From PXAH01 sp964605645 (GTDB lineage Bacteria; Omnitrophota; Gorgyraeia; Duberdicusellales; 4484-171), in NCBI GenBank assembly GCA_964605645.1, contig CAZSDJ010000039.1, positions 1 through 14,586 on the forward strand: a stretch of DNA of 14,586 nt, given 5' to 3'. The notes below the pieces were generated by a model. That model worked only from the letters and a program-made list of their open reading frames with translations, did not search any database and had not been told where the DNA came from. A program made the translations under genes and the position numbers. Below, piece after piece: positions 1-6,573 of the stretch; position 1 is the stretch's first letter; each line of letters starts with the position of its first letter.

Positions 1-272
1 TCATGCGCTTTTTGTAAAGTTACAATTGCTTTTTTCCAAGCAGATGTTTTCCCCGGCTGGTCCCACCTTATTTTTTTCGGCTTTCCCTTTACAATTTCAG
101 TTGCCACTTTTTTTACTTTTACTTTATATATTTTTTCTATAGCTTTGCGTATTTGAATTTTATTGGCAGTTTTATCTACCTCAAAACAATATTTACCTAA
201 TGCAACATCCCGATTAGATTTTTCAGTAACAAGCGGCGCTTTAATTACAGAATAAAGTGATTCTAAAGCCAT
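1..272 (-). CDS. rplW: 50S ribosomal protein L23 (partial, 3' end outside window)
   Basis: L23 binds 23S rRNA domain III at the peptide exit and is the docking site for trigger factor and SRP. Reading the minus strand from an ATG at 272-270 gives 90 complete codons beginning MALESLYSVIKAPLVTEKS and continuing through VDKTANKIQIRKAIEKIY to TLQKAH, where the window ends. PLVTEKS near residue 13 and the KxQIRKAIEKIY helix are L23 family signatures. Family members are usually about 95-100 aa, so only a few residues are missing. The start lies inside the end of rplD (10-nt overlap), with a modest AAGGG ribosome site 7 nt upstream, which suggests translational coupling to L4. The rplD-rplW order is the normal S10 operon order. 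The stop codon is not visible. Confidence 0.93.
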   Translation of the reverse strand, partial: MALESLYSVIKAPLVTEKSNRDVALGKYCFEVDKTANKIQIRKAIEKIYKVKVKKVATEIVKGKPKKIRWDQPGKTSAWKKAIVTLQKAH

Positions 273-946
273 TTTTTTACCCTTTTTTGCACAACATCCA
301 CAGACTCTTTAGTCAAAACTAATCTTTTACAATCTAGGACTGCCAACGCATTAACATCGCTTGCTTTTCCTAAGCTAACTTCTTTAATATTTGCTGCAGC
401 TTTTTTAAAATTTGGGTCAAGGTGAGCTACAACAAACTGTGATTTTTCATTATTAATTTTTAAAGCATCTATTATTTTACTGAACTCTTTAGTCTTTGAT
501 AATGTAATATTTAAATTATCAACTACGAGTATCTGTTTATCTTTTAATTTTGCATTTAAAGCGCTTTTCAAGGCCATTGCCCGCATTCGATCCGGAAAAT
601 CTTTATAATAAGATTTAGGTCTCGGGCCAAAAGTAACTCCTCCGCCCCTCCAAAGTGGAGACCTGATTGAACCAACCCTGGCTCTTCCTGTTCCTTTTTG
701 ACGCCAAGGTTTTTTACCGCCGCCTCTCTTCTCGCCTTTTGTTTTAGCAACAGCTAAACCTTTTCTTTTATTGGCTAAATATGTGTTAACAGCTTGCTGA
801 AGTAAAGCCAAGGAAATTTTTCCATCAAAAACATCTTTATCTAAAGTAAGATCTCCCCTTTGCTTGCCTGATGAATCTATTACCTTTAAACTTAAATTTA
901 AATTCGCAATTTTATTCTTTTTTCTTTTTTCTGATTTCATCATCAT
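263..946 (-). CDS. rplD: 50S ribosomal protein L4
   Basis: L4 is a primary 23S rRNA binder whose extended loop lines the peptide exit tunnel; in E. coli it also represses its own S10 operon. The tunnel loop is clear at residues 60-110: a KGLAVAKTKGEKRGGG stretch, then KPWRQKGTGRAR (79-90), then a G-rich WRGGGVTFGPRP segment. The Lys in WRQKG, where macrolide-resistance changes occur in other species, is intact. Length 227 aa is slightly above the usual 200-210 because of a lysine-rich N-terminus. Three ATG codons stand in tandem at 946, 943 and 940. The AGGA ribosome site overlaps the rplC stop (TAG) and lies only 2 nt from the first ATG but 5 and 8 nt from the next two, so the true start is probably 943 or 940. 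The outermost start is listed. It follows rplC by 4 nt and overlaps rplW. Confidence 0.96.
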   Translation of the reverse strand: MMMKSEKRKKNKIANLNLSLKVIDSSGKQRGDLTLDKDVFDGKISLALLQQAVNTYLANKRKGLAVAKTKGEKRGGGKKPWRQKGTGRARVGSIRSPLWRGGGVTFGPRPKSYYKDFPDRMRAMALKSALNAKLKDKQILVVDNLNITLSKTKEFSKIIDALKINNEKSQFVVAHLDPNFKKAAANIKEVSLGKASDVNALAVLDCKRLVLTKESVDVVQKRVKKWL

Positions 947-950
947 TTTC

Positions 951-1595
951 CTAACTTTGCTTCATCAGCCTCACAACTGTTCCTCTACTCCCGCTGATAT
1001 TACCTTTAAGAAAAATAATTTTATTTTCCTCGTCTACTTTTATAATTTCTAAATTTTTAGTAACTCGATAACCGGAACCAAGATGCCCGGGCATTTTCTT
1101 ATTTTTAGCAATTTTTGAAGGCGTCGCAGAAGCCCCTACCGATCCTACCCTGCGGTGCATACCTGAACCGTGTGCACTCGGCTGCCGGTGCATCCTGTGC
1201 CTTTTGATTGCGCCGGCAAATCCCTTTCCTTTTGTCATTGATTTGACGGTTATCTTTTCGCCTTGATTAAATATTTCAATGCCAACATATCTAGATATTT
1301 TTTTTTCTTCCTTAAAAGAAAAATCAGCATTTTCTTCTATTCCAACTTCCTTGATCATTTTATAAGCAGGCACTCCTATTTTGTCAAAATAACCGCGTTG
1401 GGGTTTTTTTAATTTTGAAACTTTTGTATCTTTGACCTTAAAGCAGCCAATTTTAGCCTTTTGGTTGTTTGCATAAGTTATTTTCTCCAAAATACAAACC
1501 GGTTCCACCTCAACCAAGGTCACCGGCAAAAGTTCTCCTTCGGAGCTAAACATTTGAGTCATCCCAATTTTTTTTCCAAAAGTTTCTTTAATCAT
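951..1595 (-). CDS. rplC: 50S ribosomal protein L3
   Basis: L3 is an early-assembly 23S rRNA binder reaching toward the peptidyl transferase centre. The 214-aa product starts with the family's GKKIGMTQMF motif (residues 7-16). It carries the internal basic extension at about 120-175 (KSMTKGKGFAGAIKRH, HRQPSAHGSGMHRR, KNKKMPGHLGSG), which is the arm entering the ribosome core. The E. coli segment with the PrmB-methylated glutamine (GSIGQNQTP) reads GSVGASATP here, so both glutamines are Ala (155, 157) and that modification is not expected. The start at 1595 gives the correct N-terminus, yet no AGGAGG-like site is visible upstream. The preceding 120 nt is entirely a palindromic repeat element that ends 1 nt before the ATG. 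That separation from rpsJ is unusual for the S10 operon. Confidence 0.96.
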   Translation of the reverse strand: MIKETFGKKIGMTQMFSSEGELLPVTLVEVEPVCILEKITYANNQKAKIGCFKVKDTKVSKLKKPQRGYFDKIGVPAYKMIKEVGIEENADFSFKEEKKISRYVGIEIFNQGEKITVKSMTKGKGFAGAIKRHRMHRQPSAHGSGMHRRVGSVGASATPSKIAKNKKMPGHLGSGYRVTKNLEIIKVDEENKIIFLKGNISGSRGTVVRLMKQS

Positions 1596-1596
1596 A

Positions 1597-1718
1597 AATG
1601 AGACTTACTTTTTTTTGAAATTACTATTTTAAAAAAATTTTAGTCGAATTTATCCTTGACATCTTAGATGTCAAGGGTCTAATTCAACTATATTCGCCTT
1701 CGGCAAATAAGTTTCATT
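1597..1718. repeat. Palindromic intergenic element, copy A (rpsJ-rplC spacer)
   Basis: This 122-bp unit fills the whole rpsJ-rplC spacer. Its ends are 13-bp imperfect inverted repeats: AATGAGACTTACT at 1597-1609 and AATAAGTTTCATT at 1706-1718 (11 of 13 complementary). The core is an exact palindrome at 1654-1676 with 11-bp arms (CCTTGACATCT / AGATGTCAAGG) around one base, flanked by GTCGAATT (1643-1650) and AATTCAAC (1681-1688). A second small hairpin lies at 1691-1709 (8-bp stem with one G-U, 3-nt loop). The right terminus overlaps the rpsJ stop codon and the left terminus abuts the rplC start codon. Blocks of it recur in order upstream of rplL (14456 onward). Terminal inverted repeats, no ORF and a second copy fit a MITE-like or REP-like element. 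The family name is unknown to me. Confidence 0.72.
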
Positions 1719-2034
1719 AGACTTCCTGCTTTATCTCTGCATTTACTCCGGCCGGTAGATTCAACCTTCGCAGCGCATCTATTGTTTTTGCAGTCGGACT
1801 ATCTAAGTCAATTATCCGTTTATGTACTGCGATCATGAATTGCTCCCTAGATTTTTTGTTAACATTAGTAGCCCTGTTAACTGTATAAATCTTTTTTCTG
1901 GTAGGTATTGGTATCGGGCCGTTAATTTTGGCTCCGGTACGAATAGCTACTTCAGTTATTTCCCTAGCCGAATTGTCAAGCAACCTATGATCAAAAGCCT
2001 TTAATTTAATCCTAATCTTAAGTGGTGATTTCAT
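1717..2034 (-). CDS. rpsJ: 30S ribosomal protein S10
   Basis: S10 belongs to the 30S head and also acts with NusB in transcription antitermination. The 105-aa product matches the family in length and in motifs: IRIKLKAFDHRLLD near the N-terminus, RTGAKINGPIPIPT in the centre, and SREQF followed by HKRIIDLDSPTAKTIDALRRLNLPAGV at the C-terminus. The ATG at 2034 gives the normal N-terminus. The only purine-rich site is AGGA about 11 nt upstream, which is further than usual. It is the first gene of the S10 block and stands 199 nt after tuf. That spacer carries potential alternative hairpins and a heptad repeat. Its stop codon TAA (1719-1717) is shared with the terminal repeat of element A. Confidence 0.97.
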   Translation of the reverse strand: MKSPLKIRIKLKAFDHRLLDNSAREITEVAIRTGAKINGPIPIPTRKKIYTVNRATNVNKKSREQFMIAVHKRIIDLDSPTAKTIDALRRLNLPAGVNAEIKQEV

Positions 2035-2116
2035 TGTTTTTGTTTTCCTAACTTATTTTTCCAATACTAATATTTTTCTTTTTTACAATTAGTTTTGCTA
2101 GTTAAAATAACAATGG

Positions 2117-2173
2117 ATTCGCTTTACGAATAAATGGATGCATTCTTATACTTCGCAAAAAAGCGAATACATC
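2117..2173 (-). promoter_or_regulatory. Alternative-hairpin region in the leader of rpsJ (candidate)
   Basis: In the minus-strand transcript between tuf and rpsJ, the segment from 2173 to 2161 has three possible partners. TTCGC/GCGAA (2152-2156 with 2163-2167) gives a 5-bp hairpin with a six-U loop. GATGCATTC/GAATACATC (2137-2145 with 2165-2173) gives a 9-bp stem with one G-U pair. ATTCGCTT/AAGCGAAT (2117-2124 with 2161-2168) gives an exact 8-bp stem. These share bases, so they exclude each other. No U-run directly follows a stem, so a simple intrinsic terminator is not supported. In E. coli the S10 leader is the site of L4-controlled attenuation; equivalence here is inference only. Confidence 0.3.
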
Positions 2174-2181
2174 TCTTATTT

Positions 2182-2223
2182 TTTCGAATTTCGGATTTCG
2201 TGCTTCAAGTTTAAAGTTTACTT
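2182..2223. repeat. Degenerate heptanucleotide repeat (tuf-rpsJ spacer)
   Basis: The plus strand reads as consecutive 7-mers: TTTCGAA, TTTCGGA, TTTCGTG, CTTCAAG, TTTAAAG, TTTACTT. The period of seven is clear over the first five units and then fades. The same phase and core (TTTCGNA) recur in the rplL-rpoB spacer at 13971-13998. It lies just downstream of the tuf stop codon. Function unknown. Confidence 0.6.
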
Positions 2224-2233
2224 TATGCAGTTG

Positions 2234-3439
2234 TTATTCAATTATTTTTGTAACTAAACCGGCACCGACAGTTTTGCCGCCTTCCCGAATAGCAAACCTT
2301 AATTCTTTTTCACAAGCAACCGGCTGCAGCAAAGTAACCTCTACTTCAATATTATCTCCGGGCATAACCATTTCTACTCCTTCCGGCAACTTGCAAGTAC
2401 CGGTTACATCAGTGGTGCGAAAATAAAATTGCGGCCTGTAACCGGAAAAAAATGGAGTATGCCTTCCTCCTTCTTCTTTTTTTAACGCATAAACTTTTGC
2501 CATAAATTTCTTATGTGGTGTGATTGAGCCGGGTTTTGCAATAACCATCCCTCTTTCTGCCTGGTCTTTCTCTACGCCCCGCAAAAGCAAACCGGCATTA
2601 TCCCCGGCCTGTGCTTCATCTAATGTTTTTCTAAACATTTCAATCCCGGTAACTACAGTTTTTTTAGTTTGTTCCTTAATCCCCACTAATTCTATTTCTT
2701 CCCCGGTTTTAACTTTTCCTCTTTCCACTCTTCCGGTTGCAACCGTACCTCTCCCGGAAATAGAAAAAATATCTTCAACAGCCATCAGAAAAGGTTTTTC
2801 CACATCTCTTTTTGGTTCTGGAAAATAATCATCACAAGCTTTAATTAGCTCGCCAATTGGCTTACAATTTTCACTATCGCCATTACCGGCTGTAGCGTCT
2901 TCTAAGGCTTTAAGTGCAGAACCTTTAATAATTGGGATATCCTTGCCGGGAAATTCATATTTCGTAAGTAAGTCTCTGACTTCCTCTTCAACCAATTCCA
3001 CCAATTCCGGATCATCCATCTGATCAACTTTGTTTACAAAAACTACTATCGCAGGGACATTAACCTGACGTGCTAATAATAAATGTTCTCTAGTTTGCGG
3101 CATCGGCCCGTCAGTTGCTGCAACAACAAGTATTGCACCATCCATCTGCGCTGCACCGGTAATCATATTTTTAATATAATCAGCATGGCCAGGGCAATCA
3201 ATATGAGCATAATGCCTTTTTTCAGTTTCATATTCAACGTGAGCAATATTAATAGTTACTCCCCGTTCTTTTTCTTCCGGAGCTTTATCAATATCAGCAA
3301 ATTGCAAAGCGGTAGCTCCACCTTTTAAAGCTAAATATTGAGTTATAGCTGCAGTAAGAGTAGTCTTACCATGATCAACGTGACCAATAGTCCCAATATT
3401 AAGATGGGGCTTTGATCTTACAAATTTTTCTTTTCCCAT
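2234..3439 (-). CDS. tuf: Translation elongation factor Tu
   Basis: EF-Tu is the GTPase that delivers aminoacyl-tRNA to the ribosomal A site. All G motifs are present in the 401-aa product: P-loop GHVDHGKT (19-26), switch I RGVTIN (59-64), DCPGH (81-85) with the catalytic His85, NKVD (136-139) and GSA (173-175). Domains II and III follow, with the FSISGRGTVATGRVERG segment and the FFSGYRPQFYFRTTDVTG segment. An extra loop after GSALKALED (about 180-195) is slightly longer than in E. coli, within family variation. The start at 3439 has the best ribosome site of the window, AGGAGGTG with GGAGG ending 6 nt before the ATG, consistent with very high expression. It follows fusA by 30 nt as in classic str operons. 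Confidence 0.98.
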   Translation of the reverse strand: MGKEKFVRSKPHLNIGTIGHVDHGKTTLTAAITQYLALKGGATALQFADIDKAPEEKERGVTINIAHVEYETEKRHYAHIDCPGHADYIKNMITGAAQMDGAILVVAATDGPMPQTREHLLLARQVNVPAIVVFVNKVDQMDDPELVELVEEEVRDLLTKYEFPGKDIPIIKGSALKALEDATAGNGDSENCKPIGELIKACDDYFPEPKRDVEKPFLMAVEDIFSISGRGTVATGRVERGKVKTGEEIELVGIKEQTKKTVVTGIEMFRKTLDEAQAGDNAGLLLRGVEKDQAERGMVIAKPGSITPHKKFMAKVYALKKEEGGRHTPFFSGYRPQFYFRTTDVTGTCKLPEGVEMVMPGDNIEVEVTLLQPVACEKELRFAIREGGKTVGAGLVTKIIE

Positions 3440-3469
3440 AAAACACCTCCTTTTATAAAATCCTAAATA

Positions 3470-5536
3470 TTATATCCCTAATATCTTTGACAACAGTTCT
3501 TCAGGAACTTTCTGGTAATATGAAGGCTCTATTGTATATGACGCTCTGCCTTGTGTCAAGTTCCGCAAACTGTCTGCGTAATCAAAAGATTCACTCAACG
3601 GTATTTCCACGCTAACCATTCTTAAATTCTTTTTTTCTTTAACTAAATGTATTTTTGCCCGCCGGGAATTAAGATCACCTATTACTTGAGAAAGGTATTC
3701 AACTGGTGTAATAATTTCTAAATCCATAATCGGTTCAAGTAGAATCGAACGGGCTTTCCGCAACCCTTCCTTAAACGCTAATTCTCCGGCAATCTTAAAA
3801 CTCAATTCCGTTGAATCTACATCGTGATAAGAGCCGTCTATTAAAATAACTTTTAAATCAACTACCGGATACCCTCCCAAGATACCGCTTTCAGCCGCTT
3901 CGGCGACACCTTTTCTGACCGCAGGGATAAAATCTTTCGGGATCACCCCTGCTTTTATTTTATTTTCAAATTCAATTCCAGCTCCTTCTTTAGAGGGAGT
4001 CATCACAACTTCCACATGTCCGTATTGGCCTTGGCCGCCGCTCTGTTGGATGAATTTACCTGTAGCTTGAACTTTCTTGCTTATCGTTTCTTTATAAGCT
4101 ACTTGCGGCTTCCCCACTTTAGCTTGAACCTTAAATTCGCGCAACAAGCGGTCAACCATAATTGCAAGATGAAGTTGGCCCATCCCGGATATTACATTTT
4201 GACCCGTTTCACGATTGTAAGCAACTTTAAAAGAAGGGTCTTCATCGGCTAATTTAGTAAGGGCCGAAAATAATTTTTCTTGATCAGCAGTTGTTTTCGG
4301 TTCAATAGCTAAAGCAACAACCGGCTCCGGAAATTTTATATTTTCAATCATCACCGGATTTGTTTTAGAAGTTAAAGTATCGCCGGTCATTGTATTTTTT
4401 AAACCGGCAAAACAAACTATATCACCGGCTTTTGCATTTTTTACAATCTCTTGTTTGTTCGCATGCATTTTTACAATTTTAGTTATTTTTTCTGCCTTGG
4501 CTTGAGTAGCATTATAAATAGCATCCGCAGAGTCAACACTACCGGAATATATCCGCACATAAAATAATTTTCCCACAAAGGGGTCAGATACAATCTTAAA
4601 ACATAGAGCGCAAAAAGAACCCTTGGGGTTGGCTTCAATATTTATATCTTCACCGGTCGCAATAACTTTAGCTGAAACCGGTTTTACTTCCTCCGGCGGT
4701 GGCAGGTATCCGCAAACCGCATCAAGCAATTGTTGGATTCCTTTATTTTTTAAGGCAGAACCGCACAATACAGGGACCAATTTATTCTTAATAACATAAT
4801 TTCTGATTGCAAAAACTATTTCTTGTTTCCGAATCTTTTCGCCTTCAATAACTTTACTCATAAAAGCATCATCCAGTTCTGCAATTTTTTCAATTATTAT
4901 TTCTTTTTTCTTTGCGCAAACTTCTTTTAATTCTTCGGGAATTTCTGCCTCTTTTACATTTTGGCCGAACTCACCTTGATAGTATAATGACTTTTCTTCA
5001 ATCAAATCAACGACACCTACAAATCTATCTTGTTGATAAATTGGTACTTGCAAGGCTATTGTAGGCATTTGAAATTTTTCTCTCATTTCTGCTACTACCG
5101 CAAAAAAATCAGCTCCTTCCCTATCCATTTTATTCACAAAACAAATGCGAGGAACATGGTATTTTTCAGCTTGGCGCCAAACTGTTTCTGATTGAGGTTC
5201 CACCCCGGATACCCCACAAAAAATAACAACTGCTCCATCTAAAACCTTTAAAGACCTTTCTACCTCGACTGTAAAATCAATATGGCCGGGGGTATCGATA
5301 ATATTAATTTGATGCTGCTTCCAATTACAAGAAGTAGCTGCACTGGTTATGGTTATCCCCCTTTCCTTTTCTTGATGCATCCAATCGGTTACGGCAGTGC
5401 CCTCATGAACTTCACCAATTTTATAGGTTCTGCCGGCATAAAAAAGAGTACGTTCGGTAACCGTAGTTTTACCCGCATCAATGTGGGCAATAAAACCAAT
5501 ATTTCTTATCTTGCTAAGGCTTTTTTCTTTATCCAT
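3470..5536 (-). CDS. fusA: Translation elongation factor G
   Basis: EF-G is the GTPase driving mRNA-tRNA translocation and, with RRF, ribosome recycling. From the ATG at 5536 the product is 688 aa and begins MDKEKSLSKIRNIGFIAHID, the usual EF-G N-terminus. Visible motifs are P-loop AHIDAGKT (17-24), switch I RGITIT (59-64), DTPGH (81-85) and NKMD (135-138). Domain IV (about 480-600) has the tip GSYHDVDSTE with the conserved His, and domain V follows to the C-terminus. The frame stays open upstream to a GTG at 5557 (7 more residues), but that codon has no ribosome site, whereas GAG-type purines precede the ATG. The shorter form is therefore preferred. It lies 29 nt after rpsG and 30 nt before tuf. 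Only one fusA copy is seen. Confidence 0.96.
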   Translation of the reverse strand: MDKEKSLSKIRNIGFIAHIDAGKTTVTERTLFYAGRTYKIGEVHEGTAVTDWMHQEKERGITITSAATSCNWKQHQINIIDTPGHIDFTVEVERSLKVLDGAVVIFCGVSGVEPQSETVWRQAEKYHVPRICFVNKMDREGADFFAVVAEMREKFQMPTIALQVPIYQQDRFVGVVDLIEEKSLYYQGEFGQNVKEAEIPEELKEVCAKKKEIIIEKIAELDDAFMSKVIEGEKIRKQEIVFAIRNYVIKNKLVPVLCGSALKNKGIQQLLDAVCGYLPPPEEVKPVSAKVIATGEDINIEANPKGSFCALCFKIVSDPFVGKLFYVRIYSGSVDSADAIYNATQAKAEKITKIVKMHANKQEIVKNAKAGDIVCFAGLKNTMTGDTLTSKTNPVMIENIKFPEPVVALAIEPKTTADQEKLFSALTKLADEDPSFKVAYNRETGQNVISGMGQLHLAIMVDRLLREFKVQAKVGKPQVAYKETISKKVQATGKFIQQSGGQGQYGHVEVVMTPSKEGAGIEFENKIKAGVIPKDFIPAVRKGVAEAAESGILGGYPVVDLKVILIDGSYHDVDSTELSFKIAGELAFKEGLRKARSILLEPIMDLEIITPVEYLSQVIGDLNSRRAKIHLVKEKKNLRMVSVEIPLSESFDYADSLRNLTQGRASYTIEPSYYQKVPEELLSKILGI

Positions 5537-5565
5537 AACTAAACTCGTATTCTTCACTTTTTGTA

Positions 5566-6033
5566 TTAATATTTAAAATGAGCAAAAGCTTTATTCGATT
5601 CTGCCATCCGATGAGTATCTTGTTTTTTCTTAACAACCGGCCCTTCGTTATTATAAGCTGCGATTATTTCATCTGCGATCTTTTTTTCCATGGGTTGATT
5701 TTTTTTCTTTTTTGCAAAATCTTTAATCCAACGTAACGCAATAAAAATACCTTTTTCTTTAGGTACTTCTATTGGGACTTGATAAGTCGACCCGCCTACC
5801 CGGCGCGGTTTTACCGCCATTCGCGGCCGCGTATTGTCCAAAGCTGTAAATAAAGCCTTTATCGGATCCTCTTTTAGCTTTTGGGAAACTGTATCAAAGG
5901 CACTGTAAACTATCTTTTGTGCCTTACTCTTTTTACCATCTACCATAATAATATTAATAAAATGCCCCAATATCGGATTTCCATATTTTGGATCCGGCTT
6001 TCTTTCTCTTTTTGGTGCTCTATGCCTTCTCAT
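5566..6033 (-). CDS. rpsG: 30S ribosomal protein S7
   Basis: S7 nucleates assembly of the 30S head on the 3' domain of 16S rRNA and contacts the E-site tRNA; in E. coli it represses translation of the str operon. The 155-aa product has the family length. It contains MRRHRAPKRERKPDPKYGN at the N-terminus, FINIIMVDGKKSKAQKIVY, the PRRVGGSTYQVPIEV beta-hairpin, and the C-terminal KKQDTHRMAESNKAFAHFKY. The ATG at 6033 has an AGGGGG ribosome site 7 nt upstream. It is 162 nt from rpsL, and that spacer contains a REP-like palindrome. In E. coli the S7 translational operator lies in the equivalent rpsL-rpsG spacer. Confidence 0.97.
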   Translation of the reverse strand: MRRHRAPKRERKPDPKYGNPILGHFINIIMVDGKKSKAQKIVYSAFDTVSQKLKEDPIKALFTALDNTRPRMAVKPRRVGGSTYQVPIEVPKEKGIFIALRWIKDFAKKKKNQPMEKKIADEIIAAYNNEGPVVKKKQDTHRMAESNKAFAHFKY

Positions 6034-6115
6034 TTTTTATCCCCCTAGTATACTCAGTATTGTCAAAAGTTTTTAAACAATACTGTTAAATAATTTTTAT
6101 TACTCGTCAGTCCTT

Positions 6116-6180
6116 CCTCGCAATGACGACGCTCTGTGGGTCATTGCGAGGCCGAAGCAATCTCAAACCCAACAGAGATT
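6116..6180. repeat. REP-like palindromic repeat (rpsL-rpsG spacer)
   Basis: An exact 12-bp inverted repeat, CCTCGCAATGAC (6116-6127) and GTCATTGCGAGG (6140-6151), surrounds a 12-nt loop. It is followed by CGAAGCAATCTC and a second small inverted pair, AATCTC (6159-6164) with GAGATT (6175-6180). From memory, GTCATTGCGAGG...GAAGCAATCTC is the core of palindromic repeats scattered in many unrelated bacterial genomes, often between genes. It is locally richer in G and C than the surrounding spacer. It would fold into a strong hairpin in the rpsL-rpsG mRNA. It has no U-run after the stem, so it is not a typical terminator. Confidence 0.75.
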
Positions 6181-6195
6181 ATTCCTCTTACTCAT

Positions 6196-6573
6196 TTATT
6201 TTCCCTTTGGCCTTTTTGCGCCATATTTAGAACGTGACCGTTTTCGATCTTGAACGCCTTGGCAATCCAAGGCCCCTCTCACAATATGATACCTAACTCC
6301 GGGAAGATCTTTCACTCTTCCTCCTCTTACTAAAACCATTGAATGTTCTTGTAAATTATGGCCTTCACCCGGTATATAAGCTGTTACTTCGTGGCGATTG
6401 GTAAGACGGACTCTGGCAATTTTTCTTAGGGCTGAATTTGGTTTTTTCGGAGTTGCAGTCCTTACTTGAATGCAAACTCCCCGTCTTTGCGGGGCTCTGC
6501 CCAAGGCGGGAGATTTTGTTTTATTCCTTCTTAAAATTCTCGGCTTTTTAATTAATTGATTTATTGTTGGCAT
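6196..6573 (-). CDS. rpsL: 30S ribosomal protein S12
   Basis: S12 sits at the 30S decoding centre and controls fidelity and streptomycin response. The 125-aa product starts MPTINQLIKKPR and carries the decoding loop TATPKKPNSALRK (Lys43 and Lys44, counting Met) and the second loop GGRVKDLPGVRYHIVRG. It ends in the basic tail KYGAKRPKGK. The lysines at which streptomycin-resistance changes usually occur are wild type, and the Asp in VKDLPG that is methylthiolated in many bacteria is present. The start lies inside the 3' end of rpoC (13-nt overlap). AGGA is only 2 nt from the ATG, with a further GGGAGG about 13 nt upstream, so re-initiation after rpoC termination is likely. The direct rpoC-rpsL contact, without an L7Ae-like gene as in Bacillus, is notable. 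Confidence 0.97.
   Translation of the reverse strand: MPTINQLIKKPRILRRNKTKSPALGRAPQRRGVCIQVRTATPKKPNSALRKIARVRLTNRHEVTAYIPGEGHNLQEHSMVLVRGGRVKDLPGVRYHIVRGALDCQGVQDRKRSRSKYGAKRPKGK

Noticed and set aside
1654..1676. Exact palindrome read as an intrinsic terminator between rpsJ and rplC
   Set aside because: In the transcribed direction the stem is followed by ATAAATTCGAC and not directly by a U-run, and ending transcription here would cut off rplC, rplD and rplW. It fits better as the core of the repeat element.
1666..1676. TTGACA in the minus-strand palindrome as a promoter -35 box
   Set aside because: No acceptable -10 hexamer lies 16-18 nt downstream; TTGACA here is part of the palindrome arm.
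5537..5557. Upstream GTG start for fusA adding seven residues
   Set aside because: No ribosome site precedes the GTG, and EF-G N-termini normally begin close to the SLSKIRNIG motif, which the ATG at 5536 provides.
6055..6075. TTGACA followed by TATACT upstream of rpsG as a promoter
   Set aside because: The two hexamers are only 8 nt apart, too close for a sigma70-type promoter.
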